The notes under the pieces are model-generated. The model saw only the letters and a list, made by a program, of their open reading frames with translations, was not told the origin of the DNA and made no database searches. A DNA stretch of 64,000 nucleotides from contig CM082586.2 of the NCBI GenBank assembly GCA_040954595.2, positions 4,836,001-4,900,000 of the forward strand, in the 5' to 3' direction. Made by a program: the position numbers and the translations under genes. How positions within the stretch are numbered: the stretch's first letter is position 1; each line of letters starts with the position of its first letter. This DNA comes from Balanoglossus misakiensis. Taxonomy: Eukaryota > Hemichordata. Shown here piece by piece: positions 50,806-64,000 of the stretch.

Positions 50806-51333
50806 ACCCCTCCCCTCCCTTCCCCTCTCTGCCTCCCCCACACACCGCCTTCCACCATTGTTGTCCCTCGTCGTCTCTCGTCACGTCCACAATTCTTGCG
50901 GTTTTCATCGAAGTTTGCTCAAGAATCAGGTCGGACGTCAGCTTGTAGAACTTGTCAGAGCGACAAAGACGAAAGGGTTTTCGTCCGTGGTTGTCATAAA
51001 TTATGTCTTGTCGTGTCAGTTGGGGTACAAGGCGATTTCTGGTGCCAGTTTAAACGCGACTGAGACAGGTAAATGTGACTCCAGAAAGAAAGAGGATAGG
51101 CAAGGTTTGGAAAAATTCTAAACACGTTGTGTTGTGGTCGTGTAAGTTATACTCCATAGATACGGAGCCAACCACACGTCATTTCGAACGTAAACAAGCT
51201 AAAACCGCGGCCGGGCCAGTGCGAAACCTTGCGGATTTTCCCGTCCCTTTGTAGAGACGTTGATATATTTCTTTTTGAGCAGACGACCACCTTTTGCGGC
51301 CTTGCAAAGCAGTGCGAGGTACGCCACTAACGG
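50806..51333. repeat. Tandem duplicated segment, copy B
   Basis: See the copy at 49853. A minus-strand open frame through 51199-51411 continues past the end of this copy. Confidence 0.8.
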
Positions 51334-51411
51334 GGTGTCCTTGTCACATTTTGTGTTTTCCATTTGCAGACGCTTGATTAATTCCGGTGTGTGTGTTGAC
51401 AAGAACGACAC
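51199..51411 (-). CDS. Unrecognised coding-looking minus-strand frame in the duplicated segment
   Basis: The 70-codon frame contains THTPELIKRLQMENTKC, DKDTPLVAYLALLCKAAKGG and RLLKKKYINV. The composition is helix-like with balanced charge, and the C-terminal part is kept in the older copy at about 50270-50345 as AYLEQ-stop-CKATKRDLLKKKYINV. I do not recognise the family. It may be an exon, with a possible acceptor near 51440, or a fragment of a mobile element. No complete gene could be built. Confidence 0.25.
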   Translation of the reverse strand: MSFLSTHTPELIKRLQMENTKCDKDTPLVAYLALLCKAAKGGRLLKKKYINVSTKGRENPQGFALARPRF

Positions 51412-54400
51412 TTGTTGAGTATCGGTTACTGCTTAAATAAGAAAAATGGTGTTCTCTTCATAGATACACGTGTTGTGTCAATACGTTTTCTTGTTATCAA
51501 GGACGAGATAGAGACACTCGCGGCTCTTCGACTCAACATACCTGGAAGCCATGGTTTTCTTTGATCGACCGTTCGCCGATTTTTTTTTCACTCCGTGCAC
51601 GCGGGATTTGGGCGAGTTCTTGGTGAGTGCGACCTGTCGACCTAAACTAAGTTCAAGGCCTCGGGGGCCAGGTTAGCCGAACAGGTTGAGAAACATGGCT
51701 TTGGCGATGAAGGGGGTTCTTGCAAATGCTGATCTCGCTTTCTCAGGTAAATGTGATCACAGAAAATCGCACGAAAAAGCAACCAACTCCCGGGTCGAAA
51801 ACACGAAATGGAAAGCCTCGCCAGTGTATAATAGCGCCCCCGTGTGTTCGCAAGGCAACCTACAGCATGTCCAGTTTGCATTCATATATTTCGGCCAGCT
51901 ATTTGGAATAGATCACATTTGACCGTAATAAATAAAACATCAAGTGAAATATGTAACTGATGTCGGAACAAAAAGAGGAAGAGATAAAAAAAATTCCAGA
52001 TAAAATTTTTTTTCAGACATTGGGACAAAACAGCCAAAGTGGTCATCGTCGAGGGCGGGCGCACAACTGCTCGTAAACGTTTCCCCTACCAGCACGACCC
52101 CAAAATTATTTTAGATCGGCCAGTTTATTTGCCATAAAATCGTAAAATCCGAGAATATAGACAACAGCGAAAGTTCTGCGTTTACCAGCGTAGCTATTGT
52201 TTATCCTGTGAATTCTCTTCAAAATCTTCAGAGAAGTGAACTTGAATCAAAACAACATACTGAATCATGCGGCCCCAGGAAACATCGAGTATCCGTACAC
52301 GTGTCTCCGGCGTTCATGCGACCGCTGGTTTTGCTCGCGTCTCCGCTCTCTCTCAGTCTCTGCGTCTCCTTCTTCGTCAAACATTTCTCAAAAGTCACAT
52401 TTATGGTCCTTCCTACCGTTAACTGCCCCTCTTCTAACTTTTGTTTGACGATAAATACATTTATGGCCGTAACTGACGCTCCCCTGTTTCTTGAATAAAC
52501 ATGACACCCATGGTAATGTCATCCAAACAGACGATGAATATTTCAGCGGTAATTATTTTTTTTTATTCCGAAGGGAAAAAAGACCAGGCTAGGTTGCGAG
52601 GGCCAATACGTTAAGGTAAAGGTACAGTTCACTATCAGCCAGGCCCCTTGTAGGAAAGATATCGTGAATAACCACACAAAGTGAGCAAACAGTCCCAAAT
52701 CATCGGTCATAGACATGTATGTTTTTTGGACAATTATGCCAATAAAAAATCTCACACGATCGCCGTTGCGTACGTGCAGCCGAGCTCATAAACATGTCAA
52801 AACCTCCAGACTTCTAAAATGAAAAATTAATGTTAAGGGGTTGGACATTCAAGTTACCCATGATTTTTTTCTTTGTCTTTAACTTATCCGAAATGAATCC
52901 GCAAATCTGTATATAGAATTGGTTAAGATCTGGGAAGGAGTGCGATAACGTTTCGTCTTCTGTCAAGATTGACGGCCAGACCCCGTCTAATTTCGATTGC
53001 ATATCGGTTGTTGGTGAGTCATCACTTCAAAACAATAGAAGATCTGTCTTAATCTGTGAGTCAAAACTAAGTACAGGCCATTTAAAAAAATAATCTTGAA
53101 GTTTGTGCACCGGAATAGAGTCGCGACTTTAACATCAACCCACACCATCTTGAGACTTGCATGTAACAATGGTTTGCTATCACGGAACAAAATCAACTAC
53201 CCAACGATCAATTGACTAAGCCGAGCGTTTGAAAACTTTCAATGTATTCATATCGCTCATGAAATTTCGACGCTAATCCCCCTACGACATGACAAAATCC
53301 CAATGACATAGTTCGCTAAGCCCCCGATAACGCTACATAGTTGGTCATGGTTTCATTTTTTGACCTGCAAAGCTTGCAGTGGCGCGCGGCTCCGTCGGCA
53401 ACAACGACTCGGTTTGTGAAAGTTTTAATTTTTTTTCGTGTTCCTGGAACGGTAAATGCGGAGAATATGGACGGCTTCGTCCACTATTGGCCGGCCACGA
53501 CATGCCGCCACAGCCCCGGGGCTTCACCCGCGGCGAGTTTTCCGCTCCTAGACCGATCGGAATTTTAACAACTGGAGTCTGAGCACAGATAACGGCGGAG
53601 TTTGCCATGTCAGATGGCGAAGATTGCACCACATCAGAGCACCGTGTCGATGTTTGCCGATTTGAGGTGCAGAGTACGCTAACTGTTTTTTTTTTCTGGA
53701 GAGTGTCCACTGACACAGGCTATCACCGCACTCGAGAGAGAAAAAAGCCTCCATGTTAAAACACGCTTCGGACACTTCTGAAATCGGCTCGGTGTCACGC
53801 ACGCGCAGCAGGGTCAACTCGGCGGAGTCGATTTAGGATAACGAGTCTACGTGTAGGGTCAAAGTGTCACCGAGTTATCAGCGGCTACAAGCCAAAAGCG
53901 ATATAAATTGAAAAATTAAAAACGCTTTATGTGCTGCGATTGACAGCGATATGCTTGTTTAAGGTTGTGAAAAGAGTTTGCAGCAACAGGTGGTTGTTGC
54001 TTTTTCTACCGTCTGCGGCGGCCATTTTGAAGTTGAGCAAGATATCACCAAAAACTTGCGCAAAAAATTCAGCAAGTTGTATTTTCTCCTTGCAGCGATT
54101 TGTATTGTGCTGTCAAAGCAACCTTACTGTCGGATGCTAAAGCTCTTGGCAAATACATAAACTCAAATTTTCAAAATCTCACAGATACGGCCCCGGGCGA
54201 CATTTTGGGGATTTGAGCGGAAAAGGCCGTTTAGAAATTGTTGTTTTCGATCTCTCAAGTCGTTTGGAAACCTGCCCATAGTCACCGAAAGCGTAGAGTC
54301 ATTCTCCGCAACATCTGCTAGTTGTTGTACTGACCAAAAATCGGGCTAATTCGTAGCATTTTTCTTAAGTTGATTCTGAATTTTGGCTGGCGTCATATTC

Positions 54401-57400
54401 GTGTATATCATCGTTTGCAGGGTCCCTCTGCAAGTGGCCGCGTTGTAGTCGGTGAGATTCGAATTTGCCCCCCTCGAGACACGATGAACCCCCGGCAGTC
54501 CTTTTTATCAGTATAACATGAAGGTAACATAGAGAACACTGGATACGTTTTTTCCATATCGTAAAAAGTCTGCCATTCATGTTGATATCGAAGAATAAAA
54601 TCGAGGTACTTGACGAGAAGAGTTTGTTTTCGGTATCATCATCTGTAAGGGTATCTTCAAGCAGAACGACATCAAGAAACCGATTTTTATAATCTTATCT
54701 GGGTTTTCGATACCGAGCGAAAACACAATAAAATTTCTGTTAACAGTGCCCGTTCGCTAGCTCGTATTAAGATCAGCGTTATATCGCAATTCACAACATA
54801 GGCCTATCGTCAAGCCAATACACCGATAGAGCTATTTATGGCCGGATTAAAAAAATACAAATACAATATCGGACGATAATGATGATGTCTGTCTATCTGT
54901 CAGGTCAGACGGAAAGTGTTTGTTTTGGAATTGTGAACAGACGATAAAAAGTGCTTCAACGATACGATAAGTGGAATTATTTGACGCGTAAAAGACGAAT
55001 GTGCCAATACATAAAGTGGCATCATTTACAACTTGTCAGTCTGTGAGTTCACACAAAGCCTATATATATGTGACATTATGTGTCTCTCTCTCTTGATAAT
55101 AGTCTTATAAATATTGTTTGTTCCACAAGACTGAATCGAAATCTACAAAGATGAAGACTGGGTCTGAAAGAAGTGTGAAGAATGTGCGCCGGGTGTTGAG
55201 CCCGCGGTACTGACGCAATGAACAGTGCTCCGGTTATTGATTTATGGAAATGTTGTTTTTTCCATACACGATTTTTCATCATATTTTTTTCTTCGTTGAC
55301 GGCAAACGGAAAGGTCCTATCTCTAACTTTGGGAATTCGGCAGATGTGACTCAACCACAATGAGTGATTTGTTGCCAAGGTAACTGCCCTAAAAATAGAC
55401 AGAGGACTTTTTTGTGCCAAAGTAAGTAAATTAACCCATGTACACACAAAGAGAGACACTTCGGCCAGCAGTGACCAGGAACCTTCGCCCCCGATTTCAA
55501 GTTGTCCGTCCGACACGAGAGTTGGTATACATTTAACCTGTCTGCTGTAAACGTGGGGGGAGTTTGGCCATATGCTGACGGGCAAAATATTATTAATATA
55601 AAAAAAACTGTTGCCAGTTTTGAACAGAATCGCACAAAAGTACAGGTCAAAAGTAGAAAGCTGTCAATCATAAATATTAATACAAACTTGCAATAAGTGC
55701 TAGCCACACGTGATCCACACACAACTCAATAAAAAACCTATAGGCGCGTCGGAGCCAAATGCGCGTCTTGCAACCGGGGACACTTCAACCTACGCTACAG
55801 CAGCGTGATCGATTCCGGTGCGTGTGGAATAATTAATAACACATTTTTTCATACTTATCGATAAACCCTTCTTGTTTATCGCGCCTTCTGTAGTGCCGAC
55901 AGATTTTAAACTGATTATGATCTAACGCGCACGTAAACAGAAAAAAAGTACATATTCATCAGTGAAGTATGATGAGTTTAAGGGACGCAGAGTATTGTAG
56001 CTCAGAAATAGGTTTTGGAGTTTAATGTTTCGGCGAAGAAAAGGTACTAATATAGTAATGTCATAATGACAGGTAATGCATTGATACTATCGCGGCAAAA
56101 GGTGTTTCTTCTATCTCAGGTTACTCTATTATTTTCCAACTTAAGGACACTTACATTATCCGCAATAGTTTGTAAACTTTTATCAAAGAAGTGATAAAAT
56201 TGTAGATTTTACGACACGAATCGTCAGAAGTGGCGCTATTTATGGCTACTTTATGGCGGAGGCTGCCATCGGCGCGACTATTTGCAGCAACGTCTTGCAG
56301 CGGTTTGCGTTGAAGCGTGTGGAGTGGTTGGGTTAGTGTACGAGGCGCCTTCGGACGGAGGCCGTTGATTGACGGGAGGTGTGTGCAGATTGGCGGGTGT
56401 GGAGAAATGAGCACCGCTGAATGACACTGGCCTCACGCTCTGTAGGATCCCCTTCCCCAGAACACAGACAAATAGAATCTTCTATATAAAATTGAACCCC
56501 TTAGATGGTCCCTTTTTTTTCTCTGTCTGAAAAATCTCCAATCCGACTAGCGCTGCTTTTTAAAACTAGCCTAGAATCTAGCCGACCACGAAGTTTTTCT
56601 TGCCCGGCTGATAACGTGAAAACAGCGGATAGATCTTGGACTCACTCTACCGAATTCAGCACAGCAAATTAATCCTAGACAATTTTAGCGAACTCTGCTC
56701 CTGGGATTGAGCTTGCAGGTAGCTGTCTGTGACCTCACTATTCCTTGAGCAATGTCCATTGGGAGCGATAAAACAGAGACGTAATAGCCCCCTTGATTCC
56801 CGCGTATAGGGCGAACACTTCGTAGGTGAGATTAACTTCTGAACCCCGGGCTTTCATAAAACTCGCCCCGTGTTTGTGGCGATCCTGTCGACGTCGAAAT
56901 GTGCCCTCATATATTCTGCCCATACAAACAACAGCGGGACTGAGATGTACGATCATTTGCGCATAGCGGAAGGGGTTTCTTCCGCTCCCCGGTAACGTGG
57001 CTGGGAGTCAAATCCGGGTTGCCGCTGACCGGACTGCCCTGTGCCGCGTCGAAGTACTCCCGCTCGGCTAGAACCTACGTGCGTGAACCGCCGCCGGCGC
57101 CCTCAAGCGTTCGTCGCTGTATGCGTTACGCGTCGCGACAACTTGAACAGTACTAAAGCTAAATTCAATTTCCAAAAACTTTCTTCGTGGAAAGAGAACA
57201 CCATAAACAGACAATTTGACCCTGTGGTATCAGTAGAGAGACGGAATCATTTTTGTTGAGCGTTGTTACGTCAAAATATGTACATATAACTCCCGTCATG
57301 ATCTCACTAAGCCTTAAACATTAAAAAAAATGTTTTAATTCACCGAAATAGTTTTCACAATGAAAAACGCACTTGAATTTAATTTGGACTGATGCCACAG

Positions 57401-60400
57401 AGAGGAGACACGCAGCTGTTAAATACCATTTTCAATCAATATCTGACGAGAATCGATTTTCTTCCTCCGAACCGCTGTTGACCCCATCACACACGACGGG
57501 TAAGCACTTCACTAAACAAATGAACATCGGCAGACTGAGACTACCCGAGAATTTAGTCATGGAGGCAGCAAAACCGCCCCTTTCGCGAAGGTAGAAATAG
57601 CACCCGCCTCTCTGCGTATATAGTATGTAAAGTCCTTGGCAACTGTACATTATTTGAACATATACATTTAAATAACCTCCGACCGAGCATGGGTATATTT
57701 AATATACACCACACTGCGTCCTGCGATGAAGGGCGGTACATAAAATCCCCTTTTGAACGACTATCCCGACGTCTGTAGTATATAGTACGTGAAGTACGCA
57801 GCAACTTTCACGCCGATCAACTAGACGTTTTGCAATTGACAGGCCGCGAGATACACGCTGCAATAAACACACATCAAAATATGATATTATCGCCAAAACA
57901 TGTAATCACCGCAGATAGCTAAGGACGGGTCGGACTTGGCTCGGGATTAGCGTACACTAGCTCAGTACACGGCAACCGGCTCAGTTGACTCGGAAATCGG
58001 TCGTGAACTTGACGCCCCGAAGACCATTTATCTCAATGAATTTCTCCTTAACACTCCACCGCTGCTGTTTGCCGATCCGTCGTTGAATTCCGATAGCGAT
58101 GTGTCAGTTTTCAAATACCTCCGGAGCTCGGCTACCGCGCACACGCGAGCGCACAGTTAGTCAGTTCACCTTGCAGAGTTTGCTCGCTGCTTGCACGCCG
58201 TGGGTGAATTTGACCTTGGGGGAAAATCCCCTAACGTACCCCAAAAAGTGGACGTGCATTGTCGTCTGGTCAAACGGTATAGTGACAGTGAGAAAAGTAA
58301 ATCACAGTTAAACTGCATGTCGGTAACGACCTTCCGAACAGACGAGGCGGAGATCATGTAAGCTTACAGTAAACAAACGACCGTCTTTTCTTATTAAAAA
58401 AGATATGCAATTTCGTTTTAACTGCTACTGTGCCACAAAACAGCGTTGATGGGCACGGTGTGCACCATGAAATATTGGCAAAGTGACTTTCTCTGACTTC
58501 AATGTACTTGATTATTTTTAATTTGGTCAGCACAAGTTGTCAACGCAAAGACAAAATTCTGGATAACCAAATCAACAAGTTGAGATAGGCCAGATTTCAA
58601 TTTTCAATTCAAACAGATCTCTGATCGAACTTCGAATAGGATCACCTTGGTTGTCATGGTGACGTTCATGTCTAGACACCAAGTCTGATGTCTGGATGAT
58701 ATTTAAGCCAAACGGTAAATTTATTTCTTTGAGTTACATCACATCATGAAGGCCAAAATTTTGAATCAGTCGCTTCCAAAATGGACCAAACATTTTTTTA
58801 AGAATCGATGCGACCCAATCGCGCTATTACTTGTTATGCATCACTCAAACCCCGGAATAACATATACGATATACCGTCAACTGTTTTTCTTTGGAACGCA
58901 GTAAAACATTTCAAATACATTCCAAATTCCTAGATTTGTAATTTTTAAGGAACAAAACGCTGATCAGAGCCTTAGAGATGTCTGCAGGCAGGCAATGGGA
59001 ATTCCCCGCCACCTCTTCAAAATCTCATCTTTGGAAAAGAAACGATAACAGATAAAACCATATTTATTTATTATAGATTTATTACTGATAAACAATATTT
59101 ATATATTTGATGTCAATATTTCTACTACACGTAGACCAAAGCATATAGCTGTACCGGCCGCAACCCGGTGTGTCTTTTCTGTATCGTAACTCCAGCATAT
59201 GTTGTTACGGTAGAAATAACCCAGGAGCAAGCAATGGAGTTCTTTGTACAACAACACTATTTCATCAAAACCATCAACTTCTGGTTATAAAAAAAACTTA
59301 CAATAGAAATTATTCTATAGTTTTACCCTGCTTGGTCGAGAGGAAATTTAGTCCGTGACAGTCTCGGTCGAGAAGAAGTTTCTACAATGTCCACGAGTCC
59401 TCAGTCTCACAGTCCAGGTTGCGTTGAAGAGACTGACATCACAGAGAAGGCACAGAAGCCCGTTGTTCGCAGTCTGTCCTTTCTCACACCAGGCAACGCA
59501 GAAAATCTTGTGCAGGGCCAGTCAGTCAGTCCCCAAAGTCCCCAGTCGTGGCACAACGTTTCAGAATGCATGCTCTCTCACCAATGCAGTGTCAAAAAGT
59601 GTCCCACGTTGAATTTGCGAGCACGCATTCATACCAGTGACCACCTGGCTCAATAATATTATAATGACCATATTGAAATACAAGGCCTTTTGTCATGCAA
59701 AAGTAAAAAACTACTCTCGACCAAGCAACCAAGCGTACACGACAACAAAAGACCGGCGTGTCATGTCGTAACAATGTCTGACATGTGAGTTCTTTGGTGG
59801 TGTTAATTTTTGTACGTACACGATGTTGTGTCATCAGGGTATTTCATATGTAAAGCATACAGGGGGAAGGTGTAAATTATTATGAGCGGAGCAAGAATGG
59901 CAGCGACTCCAGTGAAATAAAACCCACAAACGCCAACTTAGAAACTTTTTTCTGGCGTTCGTTCACTCCTGGACGCAGAGAGAGGGTGTCGTTTGAGAGG
60001 CGTACACGGGGATTCAAGAACAAGCGTATATCGATTATCGAAGAGGGGCTGACACAGTCAATCTCACTCAGGAATAACACAGGGCCCTGGGAACACATTG
60101 TTCTGCCAAAAGTGAGCATTTTGACACCTGACCCGTACTTTGTGCCGAGTAATATATTTGGACACGGACAGGCCGACATAAATATGATTCATAAAGTGTG
60201 ATTTATATTGCGCCTTAATTTTTAGAAGTCGGTTTCAACAAAGTTTGTGAAAATGTGCGATGATGTAGCCACATTTCGTTTGTCGTGTAAGGTTTGCGAT
60301 AGCTTTCGGGACTCACTGTGACGATGAGTCGTTGTGGCAATATCACGGGTTCTATCACTTAAGAGACTTCAAAATGGATAGCGAATTCACCGATATATTT

Positions 60401-61280
60401 CGATAACAAGGGAAAGTCAATTGATTCTAGCGTCAGAAAATGAGAAAGATATTCAATGATCGTTGTGCCGGTTTTCGCAAAAACAGAATTTTCGCAATTA
60501 TCGTTTCTCCCTGAATAAAAATGAACCGGCGGAATGTAGGTTAAATCGAACCGTTACATGATCCCAAATTTTAGCCACAGCCAGGTATATAGGTGTCTCT
60601 CCAACCCATTCAAGTCGCCTGTGACACGTTAGTATGATTGATGCCGAGCCACTTGAAGCGCCAGCCGAACCTCCGGGGCGAAAGAGCAACACCCTCTGCG
60701 TATAAATCGGTTCAAACTGACATTCTACATGACTCGTTAGCACGCACCGTGTTACCGTATAAACATCCTTGCATATGACGACGGGAGGGGTCTCATATTT
60801 GTCCGTTTAACTTTATCAAGTGGGTTTTTTGGTCCATGCCGTGCTACTCATAACCGAGTGTACACTTTGCCCCCCCCCCTTCCCAATTTTCTGTGGTGAC
60901 AATTATCCCAGCATGGTACACTTTTTTATACCCCAATAAAAATGGCGATCAAAAGAAAAGAAATACCACATGCACGTGAACAAGCCCCAGCTTGGTAGAA
61001 CGACAGAGCACTCTGCCTACTCATCGAGTCGAAGGCTATTTTCCTTCTTATTCTTTTCTTCGCATTACTCGAAAATCTTCATAAATCACCGCCCGGGCAA
61101 TGAGTGACCATACAACGATGCGCCTGGTACCACCGTTTCCCGTGTCTCAATGTGCCCACTCTAAAACGTGATTTATTTCCAAGTGAGTGATTGTCCGCGT
61201 TAAGAACCGATGTATCATTCAATAAAGGTGAATTGCCAACTCCAGCGTAGCTTGGAGCCGCGCTCAGGAGAACATGGTGT
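51412..61280. other. Long region with no recognised gene
   Basis: Open frames here are mostly of chance length. A frame at 59387-59656 (starting MSTSPQSHSP, rich in Ser, Pro and Gln) has a coding-like composition but no recognised domain. Two diverged copies of a CGTATATAGTATGTAAAGT-like word lie at 57617 and 57778. A CpG-rich patch at about 53375-53550 could be a promoter or exon of an unrecognised gene. Confidence 0.4.
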
Positions 61281-61294
61281 GTTTATGTTAAGGT

Positions 61295-61475
61295 GTGTGA
61301 TTGAGTGGGTTGGGAGAGGGGGTGGGTGGTAGGGGAAATGAGTCCGAGAGGGGGCGGAGGGAGGGAGAGAGGAGAACTGAGAGAGACTGGGGAGGAGGGA
61401 TGAAGAGTGAGAGAATGGGACGCCAGACATACAGGTAGAGATAGAGACAGACACACACAGAGACCGCAAACACCA
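61295..61475. repeat. Purine-rich GA/GGGA low-complexity tract
   Basis: The plus strand is dominated by G and A (GGGAGGGAGAGAGGAG and similar) over about 150 bp. Translated frames across it are low-complexity artefacts. Confidence 0.85.
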
Positions 61476-61898
61476 GTCAGCAGAGATAGTGACATAAGAG
61501 ACGTCAAACAAGGAAAAGTGGTGGACGATTAATATTATATCATGGGAATAGACAGGGTTTGGGGAAAAGGCTCGAATATAGAGAAATGACAAACAAGGAA
61601 ACGGAAATAAGTGGTTCAGAACTTGTCCAAACGTGAAAAAATGCAAACTCCAAAATATACCAATATAGCAGGCAGAATGGTACATTGTTCATACAGTTAC
61701 TCTGGTCGCATAACCAGAGCCAATTACAGGTTGTCATGCCGTGTCCTCATCGGTGGCCGGGTGAGTAAGTGACAGCGGCCAACAAACAGGGTCGAAATTT
61801 GCCAAAGCAAGGCGACTCCTGCAGAGAAACGTGTACAAATAAAAGAAGACATGTGATTCCAAAGTGGTGTTAATCAAAACTATAGAGGAAACAGGGGA

Positions 61899-62060
61899 TT
61901 AAAGGGAGCAGCGAATATCTTGACCTGTGCGTTGACCGTTTGCTGGCCGACGCTCAATTGCATCGCTGTCAAGCATTTGGATGGCCTTTTTCAATTCTGA
62001 ATCCTCGGGCGTTCCATTTGCGTAAATGTGAAGGCGTTTAGTCGCTGAGTCACTCTTATG
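61899..62060 (-). CDS. Unrecognised coding-looking minus-strand fragment
   Basis: The frame ends ...HIYANGTPEDSELKKAIQ, then MLDSDAIERRPANGQR, and stops at 61899. Composition is protein-like, with a helix-type stretch, but there is no family I recognise and no clear acceptor. It may be the last exon of an unknown gene or a relic. Confidence 0.15.
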   Translation of the reverse strand, partial: HKSDSATKRLHIYANGTPEDSELKKAIQMLDSDAIERRPANGQRTGQDIRCSL

Positions 62061-63341
62061 TGTGTATCTTGTTGGGTATAGTTGGGGTGCTTGGTCGCCA
62101 CGGCATATACTCAGGTGTTTCACGACATCCAAAGTCACGCAGTGCACCGGTATGAAGCAATGTCCGCCAGACATGCACCTCCCCCCAAAGCGCAGCTACA
62201 CAAAGTGGTCAAGTGGCTCTGAACTGCAGAACGGAATACTGATGTTACCCGTCAGAAGAGGCATGTTAGAAATTATGGGAATTTTAAACAGTGTAACACT
62301 CATTGGAAACTCCATGATACCATGATAGTTCAGTTCGCTTTCAGTCGACGTCCCCCTAAATGTTGATTCCAGAATATTTTTTTAGAAAAAGCAGTAGAAG
62401 GGAGACTTTGTATGCCATTATGACAGTCGGCCCGTTATGTCGAAATTTCGAGACAACAACCCCGGTCAGATTCGGACCAAAGTTTATCAGTGCCACGCGA
62501 GTCTGCTCAGCTGTGATAAACTTTTTTTTGTGTCGCTTGCAAGTTACATCAAAGTTCAGTGAGGTTTTAATTATTTTATAATCCCCGACTCTTAGCCGAT
62601 CCCAACGACGGATTACGCGTTTAGTCCACTCGCTATGCGAGATCACTCAGGTGATTATTACACATGTTACATGTAAATGAAGGGGGTTGGGAAAATGAAA
62701 TCGGACATGCTCATACCTCACCTATCGATATCTACTTTTGAGAAAATTTGACAGGCGCTGAAAATCAAGTATAAAAAAAAACTTTATACCGGGATGTATG
62801 CCAAATAACATTCACAAAATCTGAACGCTCAGACGGCGTTACAAATCGTTGCCAAACTTCTTATAGGTCGTGATCAACCCTGGTTTTCCTTTAAGCAACG
62901 CACATGTGCGAATGTAAATACTTCTGCGGTTGTCTGACACCATCAAGAGATATATCTCAATTTTTAAACAAATCGACACAAATCATCGGATGTCGTTATT
63001 CTGTATTTTATAACCTTCGTAATCTTTTGTTAGTGCAGTAACTGTTTGTCTGTTTTGTTGCGATAGTTCATAGTCTGTTTAGCATATAGCCAGGTGCCCA
63101 TGCACCCGTAATCAACAAGTTAAGCGGCCCAGGCCCAGTAGATTCAGCTTATCTTGCAAAAACAACACTGATAAATTCTTAAACCGGGTTATCTGTTTCT
63201 TTCTGTTCGATACAACCTGTACTCCCGAGCCTACATTTCATGACAAATAAATCAAATTAAAGACTTTATGTTGATAAAGAGACGGACGCGGTTTATCGAT
63301 CGCAAACCGGTACATCCCCGCGCCTTGTTACACCTGATCGC

Positions 63342-63349
63342 TATAAAAG
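63342..63349 (+). promoter_or_regulatory. TATA box of a candidate core promoter
   Basis: TATAAAAG is followed within 15 bp by a CpG-dense stretch (about 63357-63400, GCGCGC and GCGCGGCGCGG words). Spacing would put a start site near 63372. The downstream 600 bp shows no gene I recognise, so the transcript may lie off the right edge. Confidence 0.35.
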
Positions 63350-63400
63350 CAGGTCGCAGCGCGCGCACAGCGGGCGCACAACCGCGCGCGGCGCGGCGAT

Positions 63401-64000
63401 GTCGATTTCATCTGCGTAAGACGCGCAACTCTCCAATCTGGGCGCTATCCGACCGTTATCGCCGAGCTTGAAAACGTTTATCTTTAAGATGAGATAGCAA
63501 GACTTTTTCAAGCTTACGAGAGCTCTGAAGGACTAACCTTTACCCTTATCATAACTTTTACAGTTTCTTATCGTGTTCTTTGATAGACTCTGTCAATTAC
63601 TAGACCGTAACACACCGTGTCGTGTGTCTTCCTCCCGTGTCCACGTATGAAAACCGAATTATCAAGTTTCGCCCTCCCCGCAATAAAAAAATCAGACGGT
63701 AAAATAAATTATTAGGAAAACAAATAAACAACGGAGGAAATATATTTCAAATCTGACCTATGACCTTTGCAGGCGATGGTCTAGGTGATAGCTTTCGTTC
63801 GTTTTCACAAGATTAACAAATATGACACAACATGCCAGGCTTAAGGTAAAGTCCACGTGAGAACGCTACTAATTAACCCGCCCGTCAAAGAACAGTGGAG
63901 TACATATTTTAAATAAATCGCACGTTTCATTAAAATTAGCTGTTCTGGGGAAACACCAAACTTGAGTCGTGAAAAGTTACCTCACAGAACAGAAACGTTC
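63401..64000. other. Right end, no recognised gene
   Basis: AT-rich sequence with no open frame of note; nothing further could be supported. Confidence 0.5.

Noticed and set aside
55076-55585. 169-codon minus-strand frame
   Set aside because: Longest free-standing frame but with no recognisable domain and an irregular composition; within chance for the window.
60970-61035. tRNA-like words (AGCTTGGTAGAACGACAGAGCAC)
   Set aside because: No proper B box and the arms do not fold into a cloverleaf; at most a remnant of a tRNA-derived repeat.
61215-61685. 156-codon minus-strand frame rich in Ser, Pro and Leu
   Set aside because: It is the translation of a purine/pyrimidine low-complexity tract.
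45696-64000. Search for reverse transcriptase, transposase or integrase motifs
   Set aside because: I saw no catalytic motif or long frame of these families, so no autonomous mobile element is called.

Overview
The window is animal nuclear DNA: intron-rich genes, GT-AG splicing with rare exceptions, polyadenylation signals, microsatellites and satellite-like repeats. Four protein-coding genes can be built exon by exon. The TRAPPC9 protein is very close to the vertebrate form in length and sequence, and TRAPPC9 and CHRAC1 stand head to head as they do in vertebrates. A slowly evolving invertebrate such as amphioxus, a hemichordate or a similar bilaterian would fit, but the species cannot be fixed from this sequence alone.

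Layout. 1-5.3 kb is a nested repeat block: an 88-bp satellite, a diverged second array, a duplicated ~750-bp segment and a 128-bp tandem repeat. 5.3-13.4 kb holds no gene I recognise. 13.4-22.6 kb is TRAPPC9 on the minus strand: 22 coding exons, 1151 residues, with one intron that looks like a U12-type AT-AC intron. A probable non-coding leader exon ends at 24019. 24.4-25.1 kb is CHRAC1 on the plus strand: 3 coding exons, 113 residues. The two genes fire away from each other from a compact region near 24.0-24.2 kb. 26.3-32.9 kb and 36.9-45.7 kb are two tandem SLC22-type organic-ion transporter genes on the plus strand. Each has 10 coding exons and 566 residues, and their splice phases match throughout. 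The first has a GC-AG intron and a possible alternative last exon. From 45.7 kb to the end I recognise no complete gene. That stretch holds a fold-back element, a ~1-kb tandem duplication with a coding-looking minus-strand frame, purine-rich DNA and a TATA-bearing candidate core promoter near 63.3 kb.

Together the genes cover general cell functions: a Golgi/endosome trafficking GEF complex subunit (TRAPPC9), a histone-fold subunit of a chromatin remodeller (CHRAC1), and plasma-membrane uptake or efflux of organic ions or zwitterions (the SLC22 pair). Nothing suggests that the four products share a pathway. The shared themes are conserved linkage and a recent-to-moderate tandem duplication.
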